NCBI GenBank assembly: GCA_030386875.1
Contig: CM059563.1
Span: forward strand, 51,215,602 to 51,279,601
Source: Morinoia aosen
Lineage: Eukaryota; Arthropoda; Malacostraca; Amphipoda; Talitridae
DNA length: 64,000 nt
Reading direction: 5' to 3'
In this document: positions 1-12,388 of the stretch, one piece after another
Numbering within the stretch: the stretch's first letter is position 1
How the letters are laid out: every line of letters begins with the position of its first letter
The notes under the pieces: model-generated
The model's input: only the letters and a program-made list of their open reading frames with translations
Told to the model about the DNA's origin: nothing
Databases searched by the model: none
Program-made: the position numbers and the translations under genes

Positions 1-84
1 TTAAAACTTCTCCCTGAACTGTTTGAACTTTGGGAAGCAAAGGGTTAAATAGCTTTCATTGAATACGTGGCAACCGCGATGTGT

Positions 85-372
85 GAGGCGGTTGTGGTCT
101 GCAGCTAATGTACCGCAGGTACAGTCTGCAGTTGTTATGACAGTTGTGCTTTGCAGTTATGATGGCAGCTGTGGTCCCTAGTTTAGACAACGCAGCTGTG
201 GTCCGCAGTTTATAAATCACAGTTGCGATCTGCAGTTGTTTTATCAGCTGTGGTTTTCAGTTTATTCATCTCAGTAGAGTCTCAGTTGTTATGACATCTG
301 TGTTTTGCAGTTTACACATAGCAGTTGTGGTCTGCAGTTCATGCATCGCAGTCTACAGTTAGCTGTTACCCT
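85..372. repeat. Degenerate ~28-bp tandem repeat
   Basis: About ten imperfect copies built on a core like GCAGTTGTGGTCTGCAGTTT, each followed by a variable AT-rich linker such as atnnatc. The copies have diverged by substitutions and small indels, so this is an old, decaying minisatellite. No coding potential is visible. Confidence 0.65.
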
Positions 373-375
373 GTA

Positions 376-906
376 GTTAGAATGAAGCTGACAATTATTT
401 TACAATGCGGTCCTGAGATAGCACACGATATCTATATATAGGTTGCAGTAAATTTTCAACGAGAACCGCTCATGCGAACTGCACAATCATTCAACGTCAT
501 CGCTTTTGTTTGTTCGCCGGTGTCTGTAATTGTGTTGCTGGAGAGACGATCTTCTGCGACATCACCTGCGCATATAATGATAAAAAATGACCTCAGCTAT
601 TCGTATTTGAATCAAGCATTTAGTTGCCTTGATAACTGGGACTAATTTCTAAGTTGGCGTTTGCTCAAAATGATGACATCTAACTGAAAGTTTGACGGCG
701 TGTGTTGGAAGAGATCGCAGTCTTGCGTTTCCTGATCCTCCATCGTTCTAGCGCGAATCTGATTTCAGTTCGCCCGACTTATTTCTTGTGATTTTCTACA
801 ATGGACAAAAATTGAAATAGCGTCGTCTAAAATTGTATCCTTAACAACATTTGTGTTCTTCGAAGCCTTTAAGAGACTGCCAGTTTGAGGAGGCGATGAT
901 GAAATA
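376..906. other. Unique AT-rich stretch, no gene seen
   Basis: No open frame of note, no RNA gene signature and no recognisable transposon. It leads directly into the 26-bp minisatellite. Confidence 0.5.
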
Positions 907-912
907 AAGTGT

Positions 913-2380
913 GTGCAGCGGAGCAGCGTATTATTTTTTTCTACCGGAGCAGCGTGTTATTATTTTTTACCGGAGCAGCGTATTATTATTTTTTACCGGA
1001 GCAGCGTATTATTATTTTTTACCGGAGCAGCGTATTATTATTTTCTACCGGAGCAGCGTATTATTATTTTTTACCGGAGCAGCGTATTATTATTTTTTAC
1101 CGGAGCAGCGTATTATTATTTTTTACCGGAGCAGCGTATTATTATTTTCTACCGGAGCAGCGTATTATTATTTTTTACCGGAGCAGCGTATTATTATTTT
1201 TTACCGGAGCAGCGTATTATTATTTTTTACCGGAGCAGCGTATTATTATTTTCTACCGGAGCAGCGTATTATTTTCTACCGGAGCAGCGTATTATTATTT
1301 TCTACCGGAGCAGCGTATTATTATTTTCTACCGGAGCAGCGTATTATTATTTTCTACCGGAGCAGCGTATTATTATTTTCTACCGGAGCAGCGTATTATT
1401 TTCTACCGGAGCCGCGTATTATTATTTTCTACCGGAGCAGCGTATTATTATTTTCTACCGGAGCAGCGTATTATTTTCTACCGGAGCAGCGTATTATTAT
1501 TTTCTACCGGAGCAGCGTATTATTATTTTCTACCGGAGCAGCGTATTATTATTTTCTACCGGAGCAGCGTATTATTATTTTCTACCGGAGCAGCGTATTA
1601 TTTTCTACCGGAGCAGCGTATTATTATTTTCTAACGGAGCAGCGTATTATTATTTTCTAACGGAGCAGCGTATTATTATTTTCTACCGGAGCAGCGTATT
1701 ATTATTTTCTACCGGAGCAGCGTATTATTATTTTCTACCGGAGCAGCGTATTATTATTTTCTACCGGAGCAGCGTACTATTATTTTCTACCGGAGCAGCG
1801 TATTATTATTTTCTACCGGAGCAGCGTATTATTTTTTTTTCTACCGGAGCAGCGTATTATTGTTTTCTACCGGAGCAGCGTATTTTTATTTTTTACCGGA
1901 GCAGCGTATTATTACTTTCTACCGGAGCAGCGTATTATTGTTTTCTACCGGAGCAGCGTATTATTGTTTTCTACCGGAGCAGCGTATTTTTATTTTCTAC
2001 CGGAGCAGCGTATTATTGTTTTCTACCGGAGCAGCGTATTTTTATTTTCTACCGGAGCAGCGTATTATTGTTTTCTACCGGAGCAGCGTATTATTGTTTT
2101 CTACCGGAGCAGCGTATAATTATTTTCTACCGGAGCAGCGTATTTTTATTTTTTACCGGAGCAGCGTATTATTATTTTCTACCGGAGCAGCGTATTATTG
2201 TTTTCTACCGGAGCAGCGTATTTTTATTTTCTACCGGAGCAGCGTATTATTATTTTCTACCGGAGCAGCGTATTTCTATTTTCTACCGGAGCAGCGTATT
2301 ATTGTTTTCTACCGGAGCAGCGTATTTTTATTTTCTACCGGAGCAGCGTATTATTATTTTCTACCGGAGCAGAGTATTAC
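913..2380. repeat. 26-bp minisatellite, ~56 copies
   Basis: The unit begins GGAGCAGCGTATTATTATTT and ends TCTACC. Some copies are 3 bp shorter, having lost one TAT-type triplet. Because 26 is not a multiple of three, all three forward frames encode the same 26-residue peptide, which produces long overlapping open frames; these are an artefact of a stop-free unit. Variants are regionally clustered: TTTTTTACC types on the left, TTTTCTACC in the middle, and TATTGTTTTC or TATTTTTATT types from about 1860 onward. That pattern suggests local unequal exchange. Confidence 0.97.
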
Positions 2381-2473
2381 TGACAGTGCTTCACGTACTA
2401 CCTCCCTAGCTACGAAAATAGGAAAGTATATTAATATTAACGGGGAAAGGACTCCGCGTTTCACCAAAGTGAT

Positions 2474-2835
2474 ACTCCCCTCAGGGGATCCTATACTATT
2501 GTATCTGAGGGTATAAGAGTTCCCAGGGGATATATGTTAGGTCCTGAGCTAATGCTCGGGTAGAACTTTCTTTTGTTGAACTAGAAAAAGTTTTTTGTTT
2601 TGTTACGGATTATCTTTTTTCGGTTCATTGTTTTCCTATTTTTCAGCACTCATACTTTCTTCTTCAACTTTCATCTAGTATAATGAACTTCTTTCTCAAC
2701 TTACCGGTTCAATGCACCTTGTGCATAAATTCTGCGTTCCTTGAACTCCATACTTGATGATGCTTTCCTCCTTGCTCTCTTCAGGATACTCTTGTGATCA
2801 GAGAGGCTTAAACTAGCTCATGTTACCTAATCTGA
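2474..2835 (+). mobile_element. Interspersed repeat family A, copy 1
   Basis: This is the first of at least nine near-full-length copies of a ~370-bp interspersed sequence in the window. Shared landmarks, in order: a 5' CCCCTCAGGGG head, GATACAA..TTGTATC, a TTTTCGGTTCA-type block, TTTCAGCACC, CTTCTTCAACTTT, CACCTTGTGCATA, TCCATACT, and a 3' GGTTAGGGAGGCTTAAA then TAATCTAATC-like tail. It has no open frame. The class is unknown: the length and A/T-rich tail suggest a SINE or MITE, but I see no convincing tRNA-like A/B boxes and no terminal inverted repeats. This copy starts about 95 bp after the 26-bp array. Confidence 0.85.
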
Positions 2836-3264
2836 TTTACATTTTGTGCAACAAGCAACCCGTTGATATTGGAGGCTGTATCGATGCCTATTAGAATCAA
2901 ATTCTCATAGGAACATGACGAGTAACTGACCTAAACTCATACGAAAATGGAGGAAAATTGAAAATCACTTCGGTTATGTATCTATGCCAAATATACTAGC
3001 AATTACTTAGAAATTTGTGGTTGGACACGTTTCCTTTGATTTGAAGAAAGTTAAAGCATCTGTAACTCATTTACTTTTTGAAAAAATAAAAATTCTTAGC
3101 ATCAGAAGAGAAGATTTGTTCGATGTGTAGCGCGTAGAATTTAAAAATTATAACATTAAGTCCAGTCACAGATTTTATTTGTTATAAAAAATGCATGAAT
3201 TTATAAAAAATTAGGACAGTTAGGCGAGGGAAACGACAAAGTGTTCTGGTTTTGAAATCGTGGC
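2836..3264. other. Unique AT-rich stretch, no gene seen
   Basis: Nothing supported beyond low-complexity A/T runs. Confidence 0.5.
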
Positions 3265-3398
3265 TTTAGGTCAACAAATAGTGGTGTAAGGTCAACAAAT
3301 CGTGGTGTAAGGTCAACAATTCGTAGTGTAAGGTCAACAAATCGTGGTGTAAGGTTAACAAATCGTGGTGTAAGGTCAACAAATTTTGGTGTAAGGTA
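3265..3398. repeat. 21-bp tandem repeat, ~6 copies
   Basis: The unit GGTGTAAGGTCAACAAATCG plus one base is repeated about six times with few substitutions. It is flanked by non-repetitive DNA and has no coding potential. Confidence 0.9.
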
Positions 3399-3810
3399 CC
3401 AAACATTCCCTTGTGTGACAGCTCAGTTTTTTATCCAGCAAATGGGTTTGGCCATTTTCCTCAAACTAATTTAAACTTTAGCAATTAACGCAGCGAATAA
3501 AACTTTTCCAACAATTTCATGCAATTAGTAATTATTTATGAATCTAAGCTTGAGTCCTGAGTAACACAATTATTAAATCACAAGAAGCGTTGAGTTTCAC
3601 CACGAATACTTGAGTTTATCGTAATAAGAATTTGTATGAACTAGTTTCTCAATTCAATATATTGTGTATATGTACTCAATACAACGATTGCATGTCAACT
3701 GACTTAAAATTTCATGAGAACAAAACCATGTGTGGCGTATTGTATTTCTTAAGTATCATTTCCACCACTTCCACCGCCCCACCTCCATAGCTACCATTGA
3801 CCCAATCAGC
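3399..3810. other. Unique stretch before the 27-bp array
   Basis: AT-rich and without a supported feature. The last ~40 bp become C-rich as the sequence approaches the array. If the 10.6-kb exon has an upstream exon, it must lie here or further left; I could not identify one. Confidence 0.45.
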
Positions 3811-6800
3811 CATCTCCTCCACCACCTGCACTAACCACCTCACTTCGACCACTTGCAGTAACCACCTCACTTCCACCACCTGTAGTAACCACCTCACCTC
3901 CACCACCTGCAGAAACCACCTCACCTCCACCACCTGCAGAAACCACCTCACCTCCACCACCTGCAGTAACCACCTCACCTCCACCACCTGCAGTAACCAC
4001 CTCACTTCCACCTGTAGTAACCACCTCCCCTCCACCACCTGCAGAAACCACCTCCCCTCCACCACCTGCAGAAACCACCTCACTTCCACCACCTGCAGAA
4101 ACCACCTCACTTCCACCACCTGCAGAAACCACCTCACTTCCACCACCTGTAGTAACCACCTCACCTCCACCACCTGCAGTAACCACCTCACCTCCACCAC
4201 CTGCAGTAACCACCTCACCTCCACCACCTGCAGTAACCACCTCACCTCCACCACCTGCAGTAACCACCTCACCTCCACCACCTGCAAAAACCACCTCACC
4301 TCCACCACCTGCAGTAACCACCTCACCTCCACCACCTGCAGTAACCACCTCACCTCCACCACCTGCAGTAACCACCTCACCTCCACCACCTACAGAAACC
4401 ACCTCACCTCCACCACCTGTAGTAACCACCTCACCTCCACCACCTGTAGTAACCACCTCACCTCCACCACCTGCAGTAACCACCTCACCTCCACCACCTG
4501 CAGTAATCACCTCACCTCCACCACCTGCAGTAACCACCTCACCTCCACCCCTGCAGTAACCACCTCACCTCCACCACCTGCAGTAACCACCTCACCTCCA
4601 CCACCTGCAGTAACCACCTCACCTCCACCACCTGCAGTAACCACCTCACCTCCACCACCTGCAGTAACCACCTCACCTCCACCACCTGCAGTAACCACCT
4701 CACCTCCACCACCTTCAGTAACCACCTCACCTCCACCACCTAACCTCCATCACCTAACCTCCACCACCTAACCTCCACCACCTGCACTAACCACCTCCAC
4801 CACCTGCACTAACCACCTCCACCACCTGCACTAACCACCTCCACCACCTGCACTAACCACCTCCACCACCTGCACTAACCACCTCCACCACCTGCACTAA
4901 CCACCTCCACCACCTGCACTAACCACCTCCACCACCTGCACTAACCACCTCACCTCCATCACCTGCACTAACCACCTCACCTCCACAACGTGCAGTAACC
5001 ACCTCACCTCCACCACCTGCAGTAACCATTTCACCTCCACCACCTGCAGTAACCACCTCACCTCTACCACCTGCAGTAACCACCTCACCTCCACCACCTG
5101 TAGTAACCACCTCACCTCCACCACCTGCAGTAACCACCTCACCTCCACCACCTGCAGTAATCACCTCACCTCCACCACCTGCAGTAACCACCTCACCTCC
5201 ACCCCTGCAGTAACCACCTCACCTCCACCACCTGCAGTAACCACCTCACCTCCACCACCTGCAGTAACCACCTCACCTCCACCACCTGCAGTAACCACCT
5301 CACCTCCACCACCTGCAGTAACCACCTCACCTCCACCACCTGCAGTAACCACCTCACCTCCACCACCTTCAGTAACCACCTCACCTCCACCACCTAACCT
5401 CCATCACCTAACCTCCACCACCTAACCTCCACCACCTGCACTAACCACCTCCACCACCTGCACTAACCACCTCCACCACCTGCACTAACCACCTCCACCA
5501 CCTGCACTAACCACCTCCACCACCTGCACTAACCACCTCCACCACCTGCACTAACCACCTCCACCACCTGCACTAACCACCTCACCTCCATCACCTGCAC
5601 TAACCACCTCACCTCCACAACGTGCAGTAACCACCTCACCTCCACCACCTGCAGTAACCATTTCACCTCCACCACCTGCAGTAACCACCTCACCTCTACC
5701 ACCTGCAGTAACCACCTCACCTCCACCACCTGCAGTAACCACCTCACCTCCACCACCTGCAGTAACCACCTCACCTCCAACACCTGCAGTAACCACCTCA
5801 CCTCCAACACCTGCAGTAACCACCTCACCTCCATCACCTGTAGTAACCACCTCACCTCCACCACCTGCAGTAACTACCTCACCTCCACCACCTGTAGTAA
5901 CCACCTCACCTCCACCACCTGTAGTAACCACCTCACCTCCACCACCTGCAGTAACCACCTCACCCCCACCACCTGCAGTAACCACCTCACCCCCACCACC
6001 TGCAGTAACCACCTCACCTCCACCACCTGTAGTAACCACCTCACCTGTAGTAACCACCTCACCTCCCCCACCTGCAGTAACCACCTCACCTCCACCACCT
6101 GCAGTAAACACCTCACCTCCACCACCTGTAGTAACCACCTCACCTCCATCACCTGTAGTTACCACCTCACCTCCACCACCTGCAGTAACCACCTCACTTC
6201 CACCACCTGCAGTAACCACCTCACCTCCACCACCTGCAGTAACCACCTCACCTGCAGTAACCACCTCACCTCCACCACCTGCAGTAACCACCTCACCTGC
6301 AGTAACCACCTCACCTCCACCACCTGCAGTAACCACCTCACCTCCACCACCTGCAGTAACCTCCACCACCTAACCTCCACCACCTGCACTAACCACCTCC
6401 ACCACCTGCACTAACCACCTCCACCACCTGCACTAACCACCTCACCTCCATCACCTGCAGTAACCACCTCACCTCCACCACCTGCAGTAACCACCTCACC
6501 TCCACCACCTGCAGTAACCACCTCACCTCCACCACCTGCAGTAACCACCTCACCTCCACCACCTGCATTAACCACCTCACCTCCACCACCTGTGGTAACC
6601 ACCTCACCTCCACCACCTGCAGTAACCACCTCACCTCCACCACCTGCAGTAACCACCTCACCTCCACCACCTGCAGTAACCACCTCACCTCCACCACCTG
6701 CAGTAACCACCTCTCCTCCACCACCTGCAGTAACCACCTCACCTCCACCACCTAACCTCCACCACCTAACCTCCACCACCTGCACTAACCACCTCCACCA

Positions 6801-9800
6801 CCTGCACTAACCACCTCCACCACCTGCACTAACCACCTCCACAACCTGCACTAACCACCTCTCCATCACCTGCACTAACCACCTCACCTCCACCACCTGC
6901 AGTAACCACCTCACCTCCACCACCTGCAGTAACCACCTCACCTCCACCACCTGCAGTAACCACCTCACCTCCAACACCTGCAGTAACCACCTCACCTCCA
7001 TCACCTGTAGTAACCACCTCACCTCCACGACCTGTAGTAACCACCTCACCTCCACCACCTGCAGTAACCACCTCACCTCCACCACCTGCAGTAACCACCT
7101 CACCTCCACCACCTGCAGTAACCACCTCACCTCCACCACCTTCAGTAACCACCTCACCTCCACCACCTAACCTCCATCACCTAACCTCCACCACCTGCAC
7201 TAACCACCTCCACCACCTGCACTAACCACCTCCACCACCTGCACTAACCACCTCCACCACCTGCATTAACCACCTCCACCACCTGCACTAACCACCTCCA
7301 CCACCTGCACTAACCACCTCACCTCCACCACCCGCACTAACCACCTCCACCACCTGCCGTAACCACCTCACCTCCACCACCTGCAGTAACCACCTCACCT
7401 CCACCACCTGCAGTAACCACCTCATCTCCACCACCTGCAGTAACCACCTCACCTCCACCACCTGCAGTAATCACCTCACCTCCACCACCTGCAGTAACCA
7501 CCTCACCTCCACCACCTGCAGTAACCACCTCACCTCCAACACCTGCAGTAACCACCTCACCTCCATCACCTGTAGTAACCACCTCACCTCCACCACCTGT
7601 AGTAACCACCTCACCTCCACCACCTGCAGTAACCACCTCACCTCCACCACCTGCAGTAACCACCTCACCTCCACCACCTGCAGTAACCACCTCACCTCCA
7701 CCACCTGCAGTAACCACCTCACCTCCACCACCTGCAGTAACCACCTCACCTCCACCACCTGCAGTAACCACCTCACCTCCACCACCTGCAGTAACCACCT
7801 CACCTCCACCACCTTCAGTAACCACCTCACCTCCACCACCTAACCTCCATCACCTAACCTCCACCACCTAACCTCCACCACCTGCACTAACCACCTCCAC
7901 CACCTGCACTAACCACCTCCACCACCTGCACTAACCACCTCACCTCCATCACCTGCACTAACCACCTCACCTCCACCACCTGCAGTAACCACCTCACCTC
8001 CACCACCTGCAGTAACCACCTCACCTCCACCACCTGCAGTAACCACCTCACCTCCAACACCTGCAGTAACCACCTCACCTCCATCACCTGTAGTAACCAC
8101 CTCACCTCCACCACCTGTAGTAACCACCTCACCTCCACCACCTGCAGTAACCACCTCACCTCCACCACCTGCAGTAACCACCTCACCTCCACCACCTGCA
8201 GTAACCACCTCACCTCCACCACCTGCAGTAACCACCTCACCTCCACCACCTGCAGTAACCACCTCACCTCCACCACCTGCAGTAACCACCTCACCTCCAC
8301 CACCTTCAGTAACCACCTCACCTCCACCACCTAACCTCCATCACCTAACCTCCACCACCTGCACTAACCACCTCCACCACCTGCACTAACCACCTCCACC
8401 ACCTGCACTAACCACCTCCACCACCTGCATTAACCACCTCCACCACCTGCACTAACCACCTCCACCACCTGCACTAACCACCTCACCTCCACCACCCGCA
8501 CTAACCACCTCCACCACCTGTCGTAACCACCTCACCTCCACCACCTGCAGTAACCACCTCACCTCCACCACCTGCAGTAATCACCAAAACCTCCACCACC
8601 TGCAGTAACCACCTCACCTCCAACACCTGCAGTAACCACCTCACCTCCAACACCTGCAGTAACCACCTCACCTCCATCACCTGTAGTAACCACCTCACCT
8701 CCACCACCTGTAGTAACCACCTCACCTCCACCACCTGCAGTAACCACCTTACCTCCACCACCTGTAGTAACCACCTCACCTCCACCACCTGCAGTAACCA
8801 CCTCACCTCCACCACCTGCAGTAACCACCTCACCTCCATCACCTGCAGTAACCACCTCACCTCCACCACCTGCAGTAACCACCTCACCTCCACCACCTGC
8901 AGTAACCACCTCACCTCCACCACCTGCAGTAACCACCTCACCTCCACCACCTTCAGTAACCACCTCACCTCCACCACCTAACCTCCATCACCTAACCTCC
9001 ATCACCTAACCTCCATCACCTAACCTCCACCACCTAACCTCCACCACCTAACCTCCACCACCTGCACTAACCACCTCCACCACCTGCACTAACCACCTCC
9101 ACCACCTGCATTAACCACCTCCACCACCTGCACTAACCACCTCCACCACCTGCACTAACCACCTCACCTCCACCACCTGCAGTAACCACCTCACCTCCAC
9201 CACGTGCAGTAACCACCTCACCTCCACCACCTGCAGTAACCATTTCACCTCCACCACCTGCAGTAACCACCTCACCTCCACCACCTGCAGTAACCACCTC
9301 ACCTCCACCACCTGCAGTAACCACCTCACCTCCACCACCTGCAGTAACCACCTCACCTCCACCACCTGCAGTAACCACCTCACCTCCAACACCTGCAGTA
9401 ACCACCTCACCTCCAACACCTGCAGTAACCACCTCACCTCCATCACCTGTAGTAACCACCTCACCTCCACCACCTGCAGTAACTACCTCACCTCCACCAC
9501 CTGTAGTAACCACCTCACCTCCACCACCTGTAGTAACCACCTCACCTCCACCACCTGCAGTAACCACCTCACCTCCACCACCTGCAGTAACCACCTCACC
9601 TCCACCACCTGTAGTAACCACCTCACCTGTAGTAACCACCTCACCTCCCCCACCTGCAGTAACCACCTCACCTCCACCACCTGCAGTAACCACCTCACCT
9701 CCACCACCTGTAGTAACCACCTCACCTCCATCACCTGTAGTAACCACCTCACCTCCACCACCTGCAGTAACCACCTCACTTCCACCACCTGCAGTAACCA

Positions 9801-10578
9801 CCTCACCTCCACCACCTGCAGTAACCACCTCACCTCCACCACCTGCAGTAACCACCTCACCTCCACCACCTGCAGTAACCACCTCACCACCACCTGCAGT
9901 AACCTCCACCACCTAACCTCCACCACCTGCACTAACCACCTCCACCACCTGCACTAACCACCTCACCTCCATCACCTGCAGTAACCACCTCACCCCCATC
10001 ACCTGTAGTAACCACCTCACCTCCACCACCTGTAGTAACCACCTCACCTCCACCACCTGCAGTAACCACCTCACCTCCACCACCTGCAGTAACCACCTCA
10101 CCTCCACCACCTGCAGTAACCACCTCACCTCCACCACCTGCAGTAACCACCTCACCTCCACCACCTGCAGTAACCACCTCACCTCCACCACCTGCAGTAA
10201 CCACCTCACCTCCACCACCTGCAGTAACCACCTCACCTCCATCACCTGTAGTAACCACCTCACCTCCATCACCTGTAGTAACCACCTCACCTCCACCACC
10301 CGCAGTAACCACCTCACCTCCACCACCTGCAGTAACCACCTCACCTCCACCACCTGCAGTAACCACCTCACCTCCACCACCTGCAGTAACCACCTCACCT
10401 CCACCACCTGCAGTAAACACCTAACCTCCACCACCTGCAGTAATCACCTAACCTCCACCACCTGCACTAACCACCTCACCTCCACCACCTGCAGTAACCA
10501 CCTCACCTCCACCACTGCAGTAACCACCTCACCTCCACCACCTGCCTCCACCACCTGCACTAACCACCTGCCTCCACC
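3811..10578 (+). repeat. 27-bp/22-bp minisatellite, ~250 copies, intronic
   Basis: The main unit is 27 bp, containing CTGCAGTAACCACCTCACCT followed by CCACCAC. A 22-bp variant lacks one CACCT and reads GCACTAACC instead of GCAGTAACC. Blocks of 22-bp units and ACCTAACCTCCATC connectors recur, giving higher-order structure. The + strand is almost free of G except in CAG, while the - strand has GG every few bases. Long open frames on both strands (Thr/Ser/Pro/Asn-rich on +, Gly/Val/Glu- or Trp/Leu/Gln/Val-rich on -) follow from the stop-poor unit and are not genes. The array touches the splice acceptor at 10580. Confidence 0.97.
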
Positions 10579-10580
10579 AG
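10559..10580 (+). promoter_or_regulatory. Predicted branch point and 3' splice site
   Basis: ACTAAC (10559-10564) matches a branch-point consensus and lies 17 nt before CACCAG, which ends at 10580. The sequence between is C-rich and made of the last minisatellite units. Composition changes at once to GC-rich codon-structured DNA after the AG. Confidence 0.5.
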
Positions 10581-11802
10581 GGCCCCGGTGTGCTGCTGCT
10601 GCTGCCGCTCAGCTGGTGCTTCGCCTCGCCCCCGCCCCCCCGCATGGCACCCCTACCCGCCCCTCTCTCTGGGGGCGAAGGTGTGTCCCAGCTGCTGCCT
10701 CTGGCCCAGCTGCCCAGCCCACAGTCCCAGCCCCCCAGCAGTCAGCCCTACCAGTCCCAGCCACCTAGCAGTCAGCCCAACGAGTCCCAGCCCCCAAGCA
10801 GCCAGCCCTACGAGTCCCAGCCACCTAGCAGCCAGCCCTACCAGTTCCAGCCACCTAGCAGCCAGCCCTACCAGTTCCAGCCACCCAGCAGCCAGCTCTA
10901 CGACTCCCAGCAACCCAGCAGCCAGCCCTACCAGTTCCAGCCACCCAGCAGCCAGCCCTACGACTCCCAGCCACCCAGCAGCCAGCCCTACGACTCCCAG
11001 CCACCCAGCAGCCAGCCCTATGAGTCCCAGCCACCCAGCGTCCAGTCCTACGAGTCCCAGCCACCCAGCAGCCAGCCCTACGAGTCCCAGCCACCCAGCA
11101 GCCAGCCCTACGAGTCCCAGCCACCCAGCAGCCAGCCCTACGAGTCCCAGCCACCCAGCAGCCAGCCCTACGAGTCCCAGCCACCCAGCAGCCAGCCCTA
11201 CGAGTCTCAGTCACCCAGCAGCCAGCCCTACGAGTCCCAGCCACCCAGCAGCCAGCCCTACGAGTCCCAGCCCACAGTGCCAGAAGAAAAGGATAATATT
11301 CAGACCAAATCCCAGCACAGCATCTCCCCTTCTGACGAATATAGAATCCTCAACTCCCCCGGCTCCGAATTGAGGAATGAAGCGTCCTCTGAACTTCCTG
11401 AGTGGGGATGGCCTTTGGGGAACGAGGAAGAACCTCCTGCCAGCAGCAGGGGCTCCCTAAGCCCCTTCGAGGCCGAGGATCTGAGAGGCGGAGTGTCGGT
11501 CGAGGTCCTGCAATCCAATCAGGATCACGAGCACCGGTCCTCTGATCCTGCGGAGAGCGATCCTTTCCAGCTCTACTCCGAGGATGATGTGACTTGTTGG
11601 GACGATTATTTTTGTGAGGGGGATTTGCCTCCCCCGCCGCAGCCCCCCAAGTTCTTGCTCCCCCCTCCTCCGCTGCCCCCGTTCCTGCCCGGCTTGGCGC
11701 ACTTGGCCCGCTCCGAGCACCGGCCTGACGAGGAGGCGTGCGGGCTGTGCCACTGGGCTCTCTATGGCAACGTCTCGTCCACGTTGTTGGGCCCTCCCGA
11801 TG
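10581..11802 (+). CDS. Internal exon of a Pro/Gln/Ser/Tyr-repeat protein, probably secreted
   Basis: I do not recognise this gene. The frame (codons in phase with GTG at 10590) is open for about 405 codons, much longer and far more GC-rich than anything nearby. It begins with a hydrophobic core VLLLLPLSWCFA followed by SPPPP, which resembles a signal peptide h-region and cleavage site; the initiator Met would then lie in an upstream exon. An alternative is the in-frame ATG at 10644. Next come 18 copies of the decapeptide SQPPSSQPYE (10728-11270), then an acidic region (EDDVTCWDDYFCEGD), a Pro-rich linker, and a Cys pair in ACGLCHWALYGN. The exon ends GAT-G followed by GTGAGT, a consensus donor giving a phase 1 intron. 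An in-frame TAG inside that donor (11808-11810) would end the protein if the intron is not removed. Repeat-rich secreted structural, cuticular or chorion-like proteins are possible; function is unknown. Confidence 0.6.
10728..11270 (+). repeat. Coding 30-bp minisatellite, 18 units
   Basis: The unit CAGCCACCCAGCAGCCAGCC is followed by CTACGAGTCC. Every unit is exactly 30 bp, so the frame is kept. Changes between units are mostly synonymous or swap the last residues (YQF, YD, YE, NE). The last seven units are almost identical at DNA level, indicating recent expansion or conversion toward the 3' side. Confidence 0.95.
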
Positions 11803-11808
11803 GTGAGT
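11803..11808 (+). promoter_or_regulatory. Predicted 5' splice donor GTGAGT
   Basis: A perfect GTGAGT follows codon GAT plus one base. GC content and codon-like structure fall away immediately downstream, as expected at an exon-intron boundary. The same bases also supply an in-frame TAG at 11808-11810. Confidence 0.55.
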
Positions 11809-11810
11809 AG

Positions 11811-12388
11811 CGTTCGTGGCAAAGTTTGCTCGACTATAACATTAAACTACACATCCTACATTTCTAGAGGGGTTGGAATACGAGGACCGTTAGACACAGA
11901 AGTAAAAAGATGTGAACACTCTGTTCATGGTAGGTATGATTCAGTTAACAGGTGCATGAGTCTCTCGTGATGGCGACGCCATCTTGCCATGGATGTGCCA
12001 TGCCGGCCGTCAGTCATGACCGATGTTAACATAACACAATTCGACACTTTTTAAATGAAAGGGGCGTAACTAGTCCTTTTGGCGATATTGATGAGGGCGT
12101 ATTATAGTGAAGGTGACTCAAGATTTGAGCTCAAGTTATTTAAGGAGATAAATGCTCCCGGCCCAAATGGACCGGAGGCGTACGCATGCGCGCCGCAGCT
12201 CAGGACGCGCTCCGTTTACTGGGAATGCGTCTACCGCTTACGTTCGGATGAGGGTTGAACTACCAACTATTTATTATGAAAATGACACGTCAGGAATACT
12301 GACGGGAGCTATTTTCAGTTATTCAGTTATTCCAAGTGATCAGTTACCTACTGATCACTTGGAGTACATGGATCATATTCGTGAACAA
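11811..12388. other. Putative intron or intergenic stretch with a hairpin
   Basis: No gene recognised. A perfect 13-bp inverted repeat with a 5-nt loop lies at 12332-12362 (arm CCAAGTGATCAGT). The region borders the reverse transcriptase remnant, whose frame becomes traceable at about 12385. Confidence 0.5.

Noticed and set aside
913-2409. Long open frames in three forward frames
   Set aside because: All encode the same 26-residue periodic peptide because a stop-free 26-bp unit cycles through frames; no start context, splice sites or non-repeat domain.
3797-10434. Many open frames on both strands in the C-rich array
   Set aside because: By-products of a stop-poor 27-bp/22-bp repeat; frames break wherever unit length changes.
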